A stretch of DNA of 37,081 nt from an uncultured Bacteroides sp. (GCA_900553185.1 USCT01000018.1:1-37081), one strand, 5' to 3'. Shown: positions 24,313 through 33,928, counted from the stretch's first letter. The notes: generated by a model not told the origin, from the sequence alone. Numbers and translations: made by a program.

Positions 24313-25587
24313 TTAAATTCTTCCTGTCGCTTTGACTGCCAGCCATGTGATAAGTCCTCCTGCTATAATCAGGGCTAACAGATTGAATATGCTGAAAGTA
24401 AGCAGGCACTTCACAGTTGTTTTTCTCCAGTTCTCGCGGTAGACCGTATGCATCGAAACGAGCTGATAGAGCAGTAGTGCAAGGGGGAAAAGGTAGAAGG
24501 CTGCCTTTTCTAGCTGGTTAATGTCGGAGTTGTTTCCATATCCCATATTAAAATGAGTCAGAAAAATGCCGGCAGGAATTACAAGAGCCACCAAAAACAG
24601 ACTGCTAAGGTGTACGGCATGGGCAAAATGATCCATGTACCTGCGGTTACGGTAGAAAATCTTAAAGATCAAGGCTTGTAACGGCAGCAGGAACATCAGG
24701 TAGAAAGGTGTCCACTTGGAGAGTTGTCCCAGTACGAAACTGGCGGTAGCCTGTTGATGCAGGCTGTCGGTCTGGTTTATGCGATTCATCCAGTCGTAGA
24801 CATCGACCGTAATACGTCCTGTGGCGGTATCGGTGGGCAAAGAGGCATAGAATTGTCCTTCTGTGTCCAATATTTCCCTTTTACTTATTTTCTGTATAAT
24901 CCGGGCGTTTTCCTGATCATCGTCGTGTAAGGTGGTGCGGGTCATGCAGGATTCAAAGAGCAGGCAAGGAAGAGTTATCCGGTTCAGTTCATTGTTCCGG
25001 TCGTCGAAGTGCATACGGATCAGGCTGTCAGCCTGTTCTACTCCGCATGCCTCTAATGCATCGTGCAGGGTCTGCGTGTTGTAGGCGTATATGGTGATGG
25101 ATGGCAGGGAGGTAGCGTCGGGTTGTTTCAGGCGGGTTATTACGCTGTCGGGTATTTGCGATACGTTGAGCGTCAGCAGTGCACGTCCGGTTTGCCGTTC
25201 GGCCACCATAAAGAACAAGGTAAAGAAGACGACCGAAATGCACATGTACAGCCGGAAAGGATGTACGTATGAATTTATTTTTCCTTCATTGAATTCATTG
25301 GTCAGGAATCCCGGACGGGTAAACATCAGGCGTAAGGTCATTCCTATTTTTCCATCGAACTGATACATGTTTTCAAAGTACTGAAGAATGTATTTCCAGA
25401 TGGGCTGATAGATGTCGAGTGCATACTGTCCGCACTGGTGACAGTACATGCCTTTCAGTTTTGTGCCGCAGTTCATGCAGTGAGTATATCCTGGTTGGGT
25501 GTGCCGGCGGATACGTTTCAGCCGTATGGCTTCGATGTTGCGGCGTATGCGACGGCGGCGTTGGCGTAATACTTCCAAGAGTTTCAT
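24313..25587 (-). CDS. DUF3667 membrane protein with N-terminal zinc ribbon (copy 1)
   Basis: This 424-residue protein begins with an Arg-rich stretch (RQRRRRIRRNIEAIRLKRIRR), followed by a four-cysteine zinc ribbon (C37, C40, C49, C52 in HCMNCGTKLKGMYCHQCGQ). After the characteristic DUF3667 block (GKIGMTLRLMFTRPGFLTNEF, YVHPFRLYMCISVVFFTLFF) comes a soluble middle part. The C-terminus carries several membrane helices (WTPFYLMFLLPLQALIFKIF, LFLVALVIPAGIF, FNLLALIIAGGLITWLAV). Function is unknown. A paralogue lies directly upstream with a 52-bp gap and the same order of parts, so they arose by tandem duplication and are probably co-transcribed. Confidence 0.88.
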   Translation of the reverse strand: MKLLEVLRQRRRRIRRNIEAIRLKRIRRHTQPGYTHCMNCGTKLKGMYCHQCGQYALDIYQPIWKYILQYFENMYQFDGKIGMTLRLMFTRPGFLTNEFNEGKINSYVHPFRLYMCISVVFFTLFFMVAERQTGRALLTLNVSQIPDSVITRLKQPDATSLPSITIYAYNTQTLHDALEACGVEQADSLIRMHFDDRNNELNRITLPCLLFESCMTRTTLHDDDQENARIIQKISKREILDTEGQFYASLPTDTATGRITVDVYDWMNRINQTDSLHQQATASFVLGQLSKWTPFYLMFLLPLQALIFKIFYRNRRYMDHFAHAVHLSSLFLVALVIPAGIFLTHFNMGYGNNSDINQLEKAAFYLFPLALLLYQLVSMHTVYRENWRKTTVKCLLTFSIFNLLALIIAGGLITWLAVKATGRI

Positions 25588-25639
25588 AGTCTATGTCTTA
25601 TTTTTATTTGGTTGGTCTTTGGCTTTTTATCGTTCGTTG

Positions 25640-27004
25640 TTATATTGCATCCCCTTCGATAGCTATCAGCCAGATGAGCAAGGTAGTAGCAATTGCTGTG
25701 GCTATGAAAGTAAAAGTGATGTAGAACAGCAAGGTCTTTACAGTGGTTTTCATCCATCCCTGCCGGTAGACTTCATGAAAAGATACCAGCATGTAGAAGA
25801 ACATCAGGATAGGGAATCCGATGATTGCAATATTCAGAAAGTTCTGCTGTAGGTTGTTCAGTGTCTGTTGGGCTGCCAGCATGTTGTCGATACCGTAGGC
25901 GAATATAGGTACCAGTGGGATGCAGAGCAGGATCAGAAATACTGTATTCAGGTGGATGGCATGTGCGAAGTGCCACATGTAAGGCATGTTTTTATGCCGA
26001 TAGAACAGTTTCAGCAGGGCAGCGAAGAGCGGAAGGAGGAACATCATGTAGAAAGGAGTCCACTTGGATAATCCTCCGATGAGGCTGTTGCTGAACTTCT
26101 CCATCCTTAACGTATTCATTTCGATGTCTTTTTCTTCTTCGTCATCCCAAACGTATACTGGTTGGGGTTTTAGTACGAGGCTGTCTGCTCCGGAAACACT
26201 CTGTGTATGGAGTAAGGTATCTATTCGGAAAGCACGGATAGCCGCTACATTTTCCGGGCCGTAATCCTTGCCGTCTATCCAGTTTTCGATGTTCAGTTTC
26301 TTCATGGAGCGTGCTTTCCGGATGTAGTCCCAGTCTTGTTGGATAATTTCGGTTTGTTTCATGCACGAATCTACCAGCAATTTGGGTAAGGTGGTGCGTG
26401 CCAGGCCGTAAGGATTATCTACCAGCTGGTAGTGTATCAGGCTGTCCGCATTCTTTATATTGAAGCGTAGGGCAAGAGTTTTTATCAATCGGGGAGTTTG
26501 GTAAAGATAGATGGTCGTATCGGACGGTGCCGGAGATTCTTTTACCTGTTCCACGATTCGTTTTTTCAGCAATCCGTCGTTCAACGCGTAGAAATCGCTG
26601 GCCCGTTCACCCATGAGCATGAAGAAGATGGCAAAAAACACGACCGAGATGCACATGTATAAGCGGAAAGGATGAACGTAGGAATTGATTTTTCCAGCGT
26701 TGAATTCTGTTGTAAGAAAGCCCGGACGGGTAAACAGGTACCAGAGGGTGCGCCAGATTTTGGTATCGAACTGATAAACATTTTCGAAATACTGGCGGAT
26801 GTATTTCCAGAAAGGTTGTTCGGTATCGAGGGCATACTGTCCGCATTGATAGCAATACATTCCTTCCAGCGGTGTGCCGCAATTCTTACAATAAGAATAT
26901 TGGGGAGTTTTCTTTTTTCTGATCCGTTTCAGACGGAAGAGCTCTATTTTACGGCGAATGCGTTGCGAACGTTTTTTCCAATGTTCTTTCCAATGTTTCA
27001 GCAT
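25640..27004 (-). CDS. DUF3667 membrane protein with N-terminal zinc ribbon (copy 2)
   Basis: This 454-residue paralogue of the downstream gene has the same layout: a basic leader (WKKRSQRIRRKIELFRLKRI), a zinc ribbon with C39, C42, C51 and C54 (YCKNCGTPLEGMYCYQCGQ), then IWRTLWYLFTRPGFLTTEF, HPFRLYMCISVVFFAIFF, and C-terminal membrane helices. The middle soluble region is longer and diverged, with a charged DDEEEKDIEM patch. The start is set at MLKHWKEHWK, where the paralogue also starts. The open frame upstream to 27268 would cross the -7 box at 27029-27036. Function unknown; the ribbon plus membrane helices could suggest a membrane sensor or assembly factor, which is inference. Confidence 0.88.
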   Translation of the reverse strand: MLKHWKEHWKKRSQRIRRKIELFRLKRIRKKKTPQYSYCKNCGTPLEGMYCYQCGQYALDTEQPFWKYIRQYFENVYQFDTKIWRTLWYLFTRPGFLTTEFNAGKINSYVHPFRLYMCISVVFFAIFFMLMGERASDFYALNDGLLKKRIVEQVKESPAPSDTTIYLYQTPRLIKTLALRFNIKNADSLIHYQLVDNPYGLARTTLPKLLVDSCMKQTEIIQQDWDYIRKARSMKKLNIENWIDGKDYGPENVAAIRAFRIDTLLHTQSVSGADSLVLKPQPVYVWDDEEEKDIEMNTLRMEKFSNSLIGGLSKWTPFYMMFLLPLFAALLKLFYRHKNMPYMWHFAHAIHLNTVFLILLCIPLVPIFAYGIDNMLAAQQTLNNLQQNFLNIAIIGFPILMFFYMLVSFHEVYRQGWMKTTVKTLLFYITFTFIATAIATTLLIWLIAIEGDAI

Positions 27005-27028
27005 AGTAGTGTGTTTGTGAATTATTGG

Positions 27029-27036
27029 CAAAAATA
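27029..27036 (-). promoter_or_regulatory. Bacteroidetes -7 box for the DUF3667 pair
   Basis: TATTTTTG on the minus strand, 24 bp upstream of the start codon at 27004. It supports that shorter start. Confidence 0.55.
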
Positions 27037-27170
27037 TAAAAAAACTGACGCTTGGATTGGTTTTGCTTAAAAAAGTTATTTTTATCCCTTTGCAAAAATC
27101 GTTGTGGAGGCAGAAATATGGTTCCCCGGTCATAAAAACAGCTTTCCTTGCAGATTCATAGCATAGATTT

Positions 27171-27212
27171 TGCAGATTCTGCATTTTTTTTGTAAATAAA
27201 TGCCTATATTTG
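27171..27212 (+). promoter_or_regulatory. Promoter and operator-like palindrome for the fucosidase/galactosidase unit
   Basis: TATATTTG (27205-27212) matches the -7 box. The palindrome TGCAGATTCTGCA (27171-27183) ends 21 bp upstream of it, over the expected -33 region, and a partial copy lies about 22 bp further up. This is a plausible regulator site. About 120 bp of leader would follow before the ATG. Confidence 0.5.
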
Positions 27213-27332
27213 AAAATCAATTGTGTAATAGAGGTCGCGATGACTATCTTTTTAGGTATTGCAGGCATTTAGAACAAAAGAATTTCAGATTATTATACGA
27301 AAATTAATTATCCACATAAAAATTTGAAACAC

Positions 27333-29156
27333 ATGAAAAACGTATCGAAGTATGTAGCTGCCTGTATGCTGATGGCTTTGCCTTTGGGCGCAACGGCTCA
27401 GCAGCAAACAGAACAGTATGTAAAGCACGTTGTCTTTCCGGAAGGGGCAACATTGGATGAAAAGGTTTCGATGGCGGCCAGGTTGGTTCCTACTCCTCAG
27501 CAACTGGAATGGCAGAAGATGGAACTGACAGCCTTTCTGCATTTTGGAATCAATACTTTCACAGACAGAGAATGGGGAGATGGAACGGAAGATCCCAAAT
27601 TGTTTAATCCGACTGATCTGGATGCGGAACAGTGGGTACGTACATTGAAGGAGGCAGGTTTCCAGATGGTTATTCTGACTGCTAAGCATCACGACGGATT
27701 CTGTTTGTGGCCAAGCCGTTATACGACTCACTCGGTAGCATCTTCCAACTGGAAGGACGGGAAAGGTGATGTGGTGCGTGAGGTGCGTGACGCCTGTACC
27801 AAATATGGAATGAAATTCGGCGTATATCTTTCTCCATGGGACCGGAACGCTTCTTGTTATGGAGACTCTCCGAAATATAACCAGTATTTCATTGATCAGC
27901 TGACGGAATTGCTGACTAACTATGGCGAAGTACACGAAGTATGGTTTGACGGAGCCAATGGTGAAGGTCCTAACGGAAAGAAACAGGTTTATGACTGGGA
28001 CCGTTTTTATGAGACCATTCAGCGTCTGCAACCGAAGGCCGTGATGGCCATCATGGGTGATGATGTACGCTGGGTAGGTAACGAACAAGGACTGGGACGT
28101 GAAACTGAATGGAGCGCGACAGTGCTGACTCCGGGAATTTACGGACGTTCGGAGGCAAACAACGGAAAGCTGGGCATTTCTAACATGTCGGCCGATTTGG
28201 GAAGCCGCGCCATGTTGGAAAAGGCTACCGAACTGTTCTGGTATCCTTCGGAAGTGGATGTTTCCATTCGTCCGGGATGGTTTTATCACACCAATGAGGA
28301 CAGTAAGGTAAAGAGTGTGAAGCAACTGATGGATATTTATTGCCAGTCTGTCGGATACAATTCGGTCCTGCTGTTGAATATTCCTCCTGACCGGGAAGGA
28401 CGAATCAATGCGGCCGATGCACAGCGGCTGAAAGAATTTGCCGATTTCCGGAAGAAGGCTTTTGCCGATAATCGGGTTATCGCAGGAGATACTCCGTGGA
28501 ATACGGCTTCCGTTTCCAGTCATTCGTATGCTTTGAAACCGGCTTCTACCGTCAATCTGGTAGTGGTGCAGGAAGACATTGCCAAAGGACAGCGCATTGA
28601 GAAATTTACGGTAGATGCCTATACGGATGGAGCCTGGAAAAATATGGGTGAAGGTACGACGGTGGGGTATAAGCGAATGTTGCGTTTCCCGGATATACAG
28701 GCTGATTCATTGCGTCTGACTATCAACGAGTCTCGTCTGGACGGAAATATTATCCAGCTGGCAGCTTATAATGTTCCGGAAGTAGAGGAAACGGCTACCC
28801 TGGGTTCGTGGAATGATCTGGATCGTTCTACCTGGAAACTGGTTAAGGAAGATCCGGTAACGGTTGATTTGGGAAAGACGGTTTCACTGAAAGCGTTTAC
28901 TTATGCTCCTCTGAACGGTGAAACCAAACCGACTCTGGCTTTCCGTTATGATTTCTCTGTCAGCAAGGACGGTAAGGAATGGAAGAAAGTCATTTCAAAT
29001 GGTGAATTTAGCAATATCGTCAATAATCCGTTGCCTCAGACCATACAGCTTCCTGCTCCGGAAGAAGTACGTTATATTCGTTTAGAGGCCAGGACAGTAA
29101 ATGAAAAACCGGCTCAGATACTGTTGGAGGAATTGGGCGTAAGTCTGGTTAAATAA
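27333..29156 (+). CDS. Alpha-L-fucosidase, GH29, secreted
   Basis: This 607-residue exported enzyme begins with a signal peptide (MKNVSKYVAACMLMALPLGATAQQ). The GH29 barrel shows FLHFGINTFTDREWG, MVILTAKHHDGFCLWPS and KFGVYLSPWDRN. The probable catalytic nucleophile is D206 in VWFDGANGEG. A C-terminal discoidin/F5-8-type beta domain follows the barrel (about 365-607: PEVEETATLGSWNDLDRSTW, RYDFSVSKDGKEWKKVISNG). It removes terminal alpha-linked fucose from glycans in the periplasm or at the surface. The ATG at 27333 is preferred to the in-frame TTG 9 bp earlier. A beta-galactosidase gene follows after 32 bp, so the two are co-transcribed. Confidence 0.94.
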   Translation: MKNVSKYVAACMLMALPLGATAQQQTEQYVKHVVFPEGATLDEKVSMAARLVPTPQQLEWQKMELTAFLHFGINTFTDREWGDGTEDPKLFNPTDLDAEQWVRTLKEAGFQMVILTAKHHDGFCLWPSRYTTHSVASSNWKDGKGDVVREVRDACTKYGMKFGVYLSPWDRNASCYGDSPKYNQYFIDQLTELLTNYGEVHEVWFDGANGEGPNGKKQVYDWDRFYETIQRLQPKAVMAIMGDDVRWVGNEQGLGRETEWSATVLTPGIYGRSEANNGKLGISNMSADLGSRAMLEKATELFWYPSEVDVSIRPGWFYHTNEDSKVKSVKQLMDIYCQSVGYNSVLLLNIPPDREGRINAADAQRLKEFADFRKKAFADNRVIAGDTPWNTASVSSHSYALKPASTVNLVVVQEDIAKGQRIEKFTVDAYTDGAWKNMGEGTTVGYKRMLRFPDIQADSLRLTINESRLDGNIIQLAAYNVPEVEETATLGSWNDLDRSTWKLVKEDPVTVDLGKTVSLKAFTYAPLNGETKPTLAFRYDFSVSKDGKEWKKVISNGEFSNIVNNPLPQTIQLPAPEEVRYIRLEARTVNEKPAQILLEELGVSLVK

Positions 29157-29188
29157 CTGGTCGGGGTTAAAAACTTAATGCTGAATTT

Positions 29189-32100
29189 ATGAAGAAATAT
29201 GTAGCGATACTTGTGTGCTGTCTGTTGAGCTGTTGGCAGGCCATACAGGCACAAATCAAGTTTGAGGCAGATGTCCTGTATACGATTTCTCCTGCCTTAC
29301 AAGCGGGAAAAGTTATAGGCTCCAGCGAAGGTCAGGCAATGGCTTCACTGGTAAGTAGAAAGGCTTCCGACCGCATGCAGCAATGGCGGATCAGTCACTT
29401 GTCGGGAAGTTATAGACTGGGCAACCCCTTTGTTGACCGTTCCTTGCACGCCCGTGCCGACAAGGTGCTGGGAGTGACCGAAACAAATGGTTCGGATGAG
29501 TCTCAGCTCTGGCTTATCCAGAAAAGTGGTTCGTACGTACAGCTTGTTCCTGCTAATATGCCGGATTTGATATTGCGCTGTACATCCGATGGAAAACTGG
29601 TGATGGCCGATCGCAAGGCTGCGGAGAAGGATGCCGAGACGCATTTCCTGATTCAGAAAAGCGATATGGAACTTCCTGCGGAGTTGAAAAATGCGGTAGC
29701 CGATCGTGAAAAGGTTTATTGGGAAGATGAAACTCGTTTCGAAGAGAATAAAGAACCTGGACACGCTACCTATATGCCTTATGCTTCGGAAGAAGAAATG
29801 ACGGCCGATACGGAATTTTATGCCCGGCCATGGAACGATTCGCACAGTTCCCTGCAATGTTCACTGAACGGTGACTGGTCTTTCAACCTGGTATCGGAAC
29901 CTTCGTTGCGTCCGGTCGATTTTTACAAGGAGGATTTCGATGTATCCGGTTGGGAAACCATTCCGGTTCCTTCTAACTGGGAAATGTTGGGATATGATCA
30001 TCCGATCTATGCCAATGTGGAATATCCGCATGCCAATACGCCGCCGTATATCAATCCCCGGAAAGGATTTAATGATGGCGGAAAGAATTATGGCATCAAT
30101 CCGGTAGGCTCCTACGTGCGTTTCTTTGATCTTCCTCAAGGATGGGAGAAACAGCGTACGTTTGTTCATTTCGGTGGTATTTACAGCGCGGCACTGGTGT
30201 ATCTGAACGGTAAGTACGTGGGCTATTCTCAGGGAGCCAATAATGTGGCCGAATTTGACTTGACTCCGTACCTGCGCTCCGGAAAGAACAGACTGGCTGT
30301 TCAGGTTTTCCGGTGGAGTGACGGTTCTTATCTGGAATGCCAGGATATGTTCCGTATGAGCGGTATCTTCCGTGATGTCTATCTGTATAATGTACCGCGG
30401 GTAAGCGTGCGGGATCATTATCTGACAGCCAGTCTGGATCCTTCTGTAGGGTATAGAAACGGTACTTTGAATGTTTCGCTTACGCTGGATAACCGTGACC
30501 AGCTGACCGGGGAGAAGGAACTGATCGTGAAATTGCTTGATCCGCAGGGAAGAACCGTTGTGGAAAGCGCGCAGCAGGTTGCTTATCGTCCGGCACAGAC
30601 GCAGTCTCCTCTGAAGCTTTCCATTCCTTTAAAAGACTTGAAACTGTGGACGGCTGAAACACCGGTACTGTATACGGTACACGTCGTACAGCGTGAAAAC
30701 GGTCGTGATGAAATGGCTTTTTCTACGAAATATGGTTTCCGCGACATACGTATTCAGCATGCGCTGGTCTATATTAATGGAAAGCGTGTCTTTTTCAAAG
30801 GTACCAACCGCCACGATACACATCCGCTGTATGGACGTGCCGTTCCCGTGGAGTCCATGTTGCAGGATGTACTGCTGATGAAACAGAACAACATCAATAC
30901 GATTCGTACTTCTCATTATCCGAATTCAGAACGTATGTATGCGATATTTGATTATTACGGACTGTATGCCATGGATGAGGCTGACCTGGAAGACCATGCC
31001 AATCAGTCTATCAGTGACATGCCTTCATGGATTCCGGCTTTTGTCGACCGTATTGACCGGATGGTGCTGCGTGACCGGAATCATCCAAGCGTTATTTTCT
31101 GGAGCTTGGGGAATGAAGCCGGCGGCGGAAGTAATTTCCAGGCTTGTTATGATGCAGCCCGTAAGCTGGATTCACGCCCGATTCATTATGAAGGTACCCG
31201 TGATGGCAAACCGTTCGGAGGAAACCGTTTCAGTGATTTGTATTCGAAAATGTATCCGGGCATGAAATGGATGGATACGTATGTCAGTTCGTTTGACAAA
31301 CCGATGTTTATTTGTGAATATGCACATGCCATGGGAAATGCCATCGGTAACTTGAAGGAATATTGGAACAGCATTGAGAGCAGTACCTCTACCATTGGCG
31401 GAGCCATCTGGGACTGGGTGGATCAGGCCATTTATGATCCGCAGGAAATCAAGCAGGGAATTTACCGCTTGCATACCGGATATGATTATCCGGGTCCTCA
31501 TCAGGGAAATTTCTGTTCGAACGGTATTGTGCCTCCGACACGTAACGAGTCGCCGAAACTGAAGGAAGTAAAGGCCGCTTACCAATACGTTGGATTCCGC
31601 TTGGTAGAAAAGGAAAACAAGTCTGATAAGGTAACCGTTTCCTTGAAAAACAAGTATGCATTCTTGCCGTTGTCTGATTTTGATTTGTTGTGGCAGGTTG
31701 TACAGAATGGAGAAATTGTTTCCTCGGATAGTATGCAACTGGCTAAAGTGGCTCCGGGCGATTCCATACTGCTGCCGTTGACACTGAAGCATGTTCGTCT
31801 GGATAAGGCTGCTAAGGCAGGAAATGAAATCATGCTGAACCTTTTTGTGCGTCTGAAAAACAGTCAGCCGTGGGCAGAAGCCGGTCATCCGGTGGCACAG
31901 CAGCAGTTTGAACTGGTAAAGCGAGGAGCGCTTCCAACCTTGAAAGCCGATAAGTCGGGAGGTAAACTGGAAGTTGTTCGTACGGATGCGAAACTGACGA
32001 TACGGAACAACGTGCTGACCGCTGTCTTTAACCAGACAACCGGACAATTGGACGAGCTGGTATTGAGGGGGCAGCAAGTGATTGTGCCAGGGCATGGATT

Positions 32101-32785
32101 TGTATACGACAACCACCGCTGGATTGAAAATGATACATTCCGGGAAACAGAGAACGGACTGAATGAAACCGGTACCTGTGAAGTGACCGAAGAAAAGAAT
32201 AAGGTGGTGACTGTACGTACATCGCATGACGGATCGTTATGTAGTACTGTACTGACTTATACGTTTACAGACGACGGTACCGTTACTCTGAAAGCCAACT
32301 TCCAGCCCCAAACTGCCGATTTGCGCCGGTGCGGACTGGTATGTGGACTCCGGCCGGATCTGGATCAGGTAGATTACTACGCCTACGGACCCTGGGAAAA
32401 TTATGTGGACCGGAAAGATGGTTGCATGGTAGGTCGCTATGTTACTACCGTAGATAAGATGGGGGGAGAATATGTGAAACCCCAGTCTATGGGAAATCGG
32501 GAAGGATTGCGCAGCATGCGTCTGACTGATACTGCCGGAAAGGGCATTGAAGTGGAGACTGAAGGAACGGTATCGTTCTCTTTGCAGCCTTATACGGATG
32601 AGGATCTGATGCTTGCCAAACATACCTGGGAACTTCAGAAACGGCCTTATCTGGTATTACACCTGGATGCTGCCCATCGGGGAGTAGGAAATGCCAGCTG
32701 TGGCAGTGATGTAGATACATTGCCGGTATATCGTGTTCCTCAACAGCCGATGAGTTACACCATCCGTATTCACGCCGTAGAATAA
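29189..32785 (+). CDS. Beta-galactosidase, GH2 family, secreted, with extra N-terminal module
   Basis: This 1198-residue protein has a signal peptide (ILVCCLLSCWQAIQAQ). An N-terminal module of about 130 residues looks like a ricin-type beta-trefoil (SLVSRKASDRMQQWRI, DESQLWLIQKSGSYVQLV). Then come the LacZ-type GH2 domains: HATYMPYASEEEM, LNGDWSFNLV, VPSNWEMLGYDHPIYANVEYP, and the barrel with HDTHPLYGRAV. The acid/base is E643 (WSLGNEAGG) and the nucleophile E710 (FICEYAHAMGN). The C-terminal GH2 domain contains YYAYGPWENYVDRKDG. It releases beta-linked galactose, probably after the fucosidase has removed a capping fucose. The extra module makes it longer than E. coli LacZ (about 1024) and may bind carbohydrate. 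A terminator follows at 32811-32855. Confidence 0.95.
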   Translation: MKKYVAILVCCLLSCWQAIQAQIKFEADVLYTISPALQAGKVIGSSEGQAMASLVSRKASDRMQQWRISHLSGSYRLGNPFVDRSLHARADKVLGVTETNGSDESQLWLIQKSGSYVQLVPANMPDLILRCTSDGKLVMADRKAAEKDAETHFLIQKSDMELPAELKNAVADREKVYWEDETRFEENKEPGHATYMPYASEEEMTADTEFYARPWNDSHSSLQCSLNGDWSFNLVSEPSLRPVDFYKEDFDVSGWETIPVPSNWEMLGYDHPIYANVEYPHANTPPYINPRKGFNDGGKNYGINPVGSYVRFFDLPQGWEKQRTFVHFGGIYSAALVYLNGKYVGYSQGANNVAEFDLTPYLRSGKNRLAVQVFRWSDGSYLECQDMFRMSGIFRDVYLYNVPRVSVRDHYLTASLDPSVGYRNGTLNVSLTLDNRDQLTGEKELIVKLLDPQGRTVVESAQQVAYRPAQTQSPLKLSIPLKDLKLWTAETPVLYTVHVVQRENGRDEMAFSTKYGFRDIRIQHALVYINGKRVFFKGTNRHDTHPLYGRAVPVESMLQDVLLMKQNNINTIRTSHYPNSERMYAIFDYYGLYAMDEADLEDHANQSISDMPSWIPAFVDRIDRMVLRDRNHPSVIFWSLGNEAGGGSNFQACYDAARKLDSRPIHYEGTRDGKPFGGNRFSDLYSKMYPGMKWMDTYVSSFDKPMFICEYAHAMGNAIGNLKEYWNSIESSTSTIGGAIWDWVDQAIYDPQEIKQGIYRLHTGYDYPGPHQGNFCSNGIVPPTRNESPKLKEVKAAYQYVGFRLVEKENKSDKVTVSLKNKYAFLPLSDFDLLWQVVQNGEIVSSDSMQLAKVAPGDSILLPLTLKHVRLDKAAKAGNEIMLNLFVRLKNSQPWAEAGHPVAQQQFELVKRGALPTLKADKSGGKLEVVRTDAKLTIRNNVLTAVFNQTTGQLDELVLRGQQVIVPGHGFVYDNHRWIENDTFRETENGLNETGTCEVTEEKNKVVTVRTSHDGSLCSTVLTYTFTDDGTVTLKANFQPQTADLRRCGLVCGLRPDLDQVDYYAYGPWENYVDRKDGCMVGRYVTTVDKMGGEYVKPQSMGNREGLRSMRLTDTAGKGIEVETEGTVSFSLQPYTDEDLMLAKHTWELQKRPYLVLHLDAAHRGVGNASCGSDVDTLPVYRVPQQPMSYTIRIHAVE

Positions 32786-32810
32786 TATAATTCTTGTAGG
32801 TAAAATGATG

Positions 32811-32855
32811 GCGGTTCTGGGTAAGTACTGTATGCTTGCCCGGGACCGCTTTTCT
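32811..32855 (+). terminator. Rho-independent terminator after the beta-galactosidase gene
   Basis: GCGGTTCTGGG (32811-32821) pairs with CCCGGGACCGC (32839-32849), two G-U pairs included, and is followed by TTTTCTT. Confidence 0.8.
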
Positions 32856-32980
32856 TATGGAAAACAAGTCATGTTTTTGTTAAAAACCGGAAATGAATCC
32901 ATGGAACGCACGCTTGATAGGACCGGTTTACAGGTTTGTAATATTCTTGGATGGAATCCTTGGAGGAAAGATTTATATGG

Positions 32981-33020
32981 TTAATCCCGGACCCATGGGC
33001 TTGCATCGGTCCGGGATTAA
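32981..33020 (-). terminator. Palindrome between convergent genes, likely terminator for prmA
   Basis: TTAATCCCGGACC (32981-32993) is perfectly repeated inverted at 33008-33020 around a 14-nt loop. It lies 35 bp past the prmA stop. T-tracts are weak, so a structural or bidirectional terminator is a guess. Confidence 0.6.
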
Positions 33021-33055
33021 TCGATTGTGAATTATTCCGGTTATGTATTGGCGGT

Positions 33056-33901
33056 TTATTCCATGATCAGTTTTACGGCCGCCCAGTTATGTTTCTCGCG
33101 ATGATGTACAAACTTCATGCCCAGACTTTCACCTTTTTCACGGATGGCCGGAATATCTTCTACGTAGAATCCGCTCATATAGATTTCCGAACCGCTATGC
33201 ATGCATGCTGCGTAAGCCGGCAGGTCGTTCAGCAGAATATTCCGGTTGATATTGGCGATGATGACATCGAACGGTTTTCGTCCTTTCAGCAGGGAAGCGT
33301 CTCCCAGTTCTACGGTGATGTTGCTGATGTGGTTAAGGGCAATGTTGTCACGTGAATTGTTCACGCACCAGTCATCAATATCAATGGCGGTTACCGGATC
33401 TGCTCCTCTCATACTGGCCAGGATAGCCAGAATCGATGTGCCGCATCCCATGTCGAGTACGGATTTGCCTTTCAGGTCGGCTTCCAGCAGTTCACCCAGA
33501 ATGGAACTGGTAGTTTCGTGATGTCCGGTTCCGAAAGCCATTTGCGGATTGATGACGATGTCGTATTCGGCTTTGGGGTAGTCTTTATGGAAGGTGCTGT
33601 GAATCACACAGCGGTTATCGATTACTATGGGCTGGAAGAAGTTCTTTTCCCATTCTGCGTTCCAGTCTTTGTCTTCCGGTTCTGCCAGTGTATAGGTGAT
33701 TTTTGTATCTGGAATCGGGAAATCAGCCAGAATATTTTTCAAGGAATTCTCGTCGAATAAAGCCTTTTGTATATAGGCCTGCATACCTCCTTCGCAGGCA
33801 ACAAAACTTTCGAATCCGACGTCGGCGGTCAGTGCGGCCAGTACATCTGTTACAATTTCCGTACATGGCTGTGCAGTAAATGTTACTTCTACATATTTCA
33901 T
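33056..33901 (-). CDS. prmA: Ribosomal protein L11 methyltransferase
   Basis: PrmA uses S-adenosylmethionine to trimethylate amino groups of ribosomal protein L11. This 281-residue protein has the N-terminal L11-binding domain (KYVEVTFTAQPC, DVGFESFVACEGG) and a Rossmann methyltransferase domain. Motifs are NPQMAFGTGHHETT, VLDMGCGTSILAILA (SAM binding), AIDIDDWCVNNSRDN and FDVIIANINRNILL. The start at MKYVEV (33901) fits the family. The upstream ATG at 33931 overlaps the -7 box (33929-33936) and is unlikely. It is monocistronic and convergent with the beta-galactosidase gene. Confidence 0.95.
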   Translation of the reverse strand: MKYVEVTFTAQPCTEIVTDVLAALTADVGFESFVACEGGMQAYIQKALFDENSLKNILADFPIPDTKITYTLAEPEDKDWNAEWEKNFFQPIVIDNRCVIHSTFHKDYPKAEYDIVINPQMAFGTGHHETTSSILGELLEADLKGKSVLDMGCGTSILAILASMRGADPVTAIDIDDWCVNNSRDNIALNHISNITVELGDASLLKGRKPFDVIIANINRNILLNDLPAYAACMHSGSEIYMSGFYVEDIPAIREKGESLGMKFVHHREKHNWAAVKLIME

Positions 33902-33928
33902 AGATACAAGGGGTTTTGATTTTGCCAA

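Larger units (their letters stand above)
27005..27332. other. Divergent intergenic region between copy 2 of DUF3667 and the GH29 gene
   Basis: It contains a minus-strand -7 box at 27029-27036, a perfect 13-bp palindrome TGCAGATTCTGCA at 27171-27183 (preceded by a half-copy TGCAGATTC at 27149-27157), and a plus-strand -7 box TATATTTG at 27205-27212. No gene is seen. Confidence 0.6.

Noticed and set aside
27285..28523. Long minus-strand open frame opposite the fucosidase gene
   Set aside because: It is antisense to well-conserved GH29 motifs; its length is a by-product of codon bias on the coding strand.
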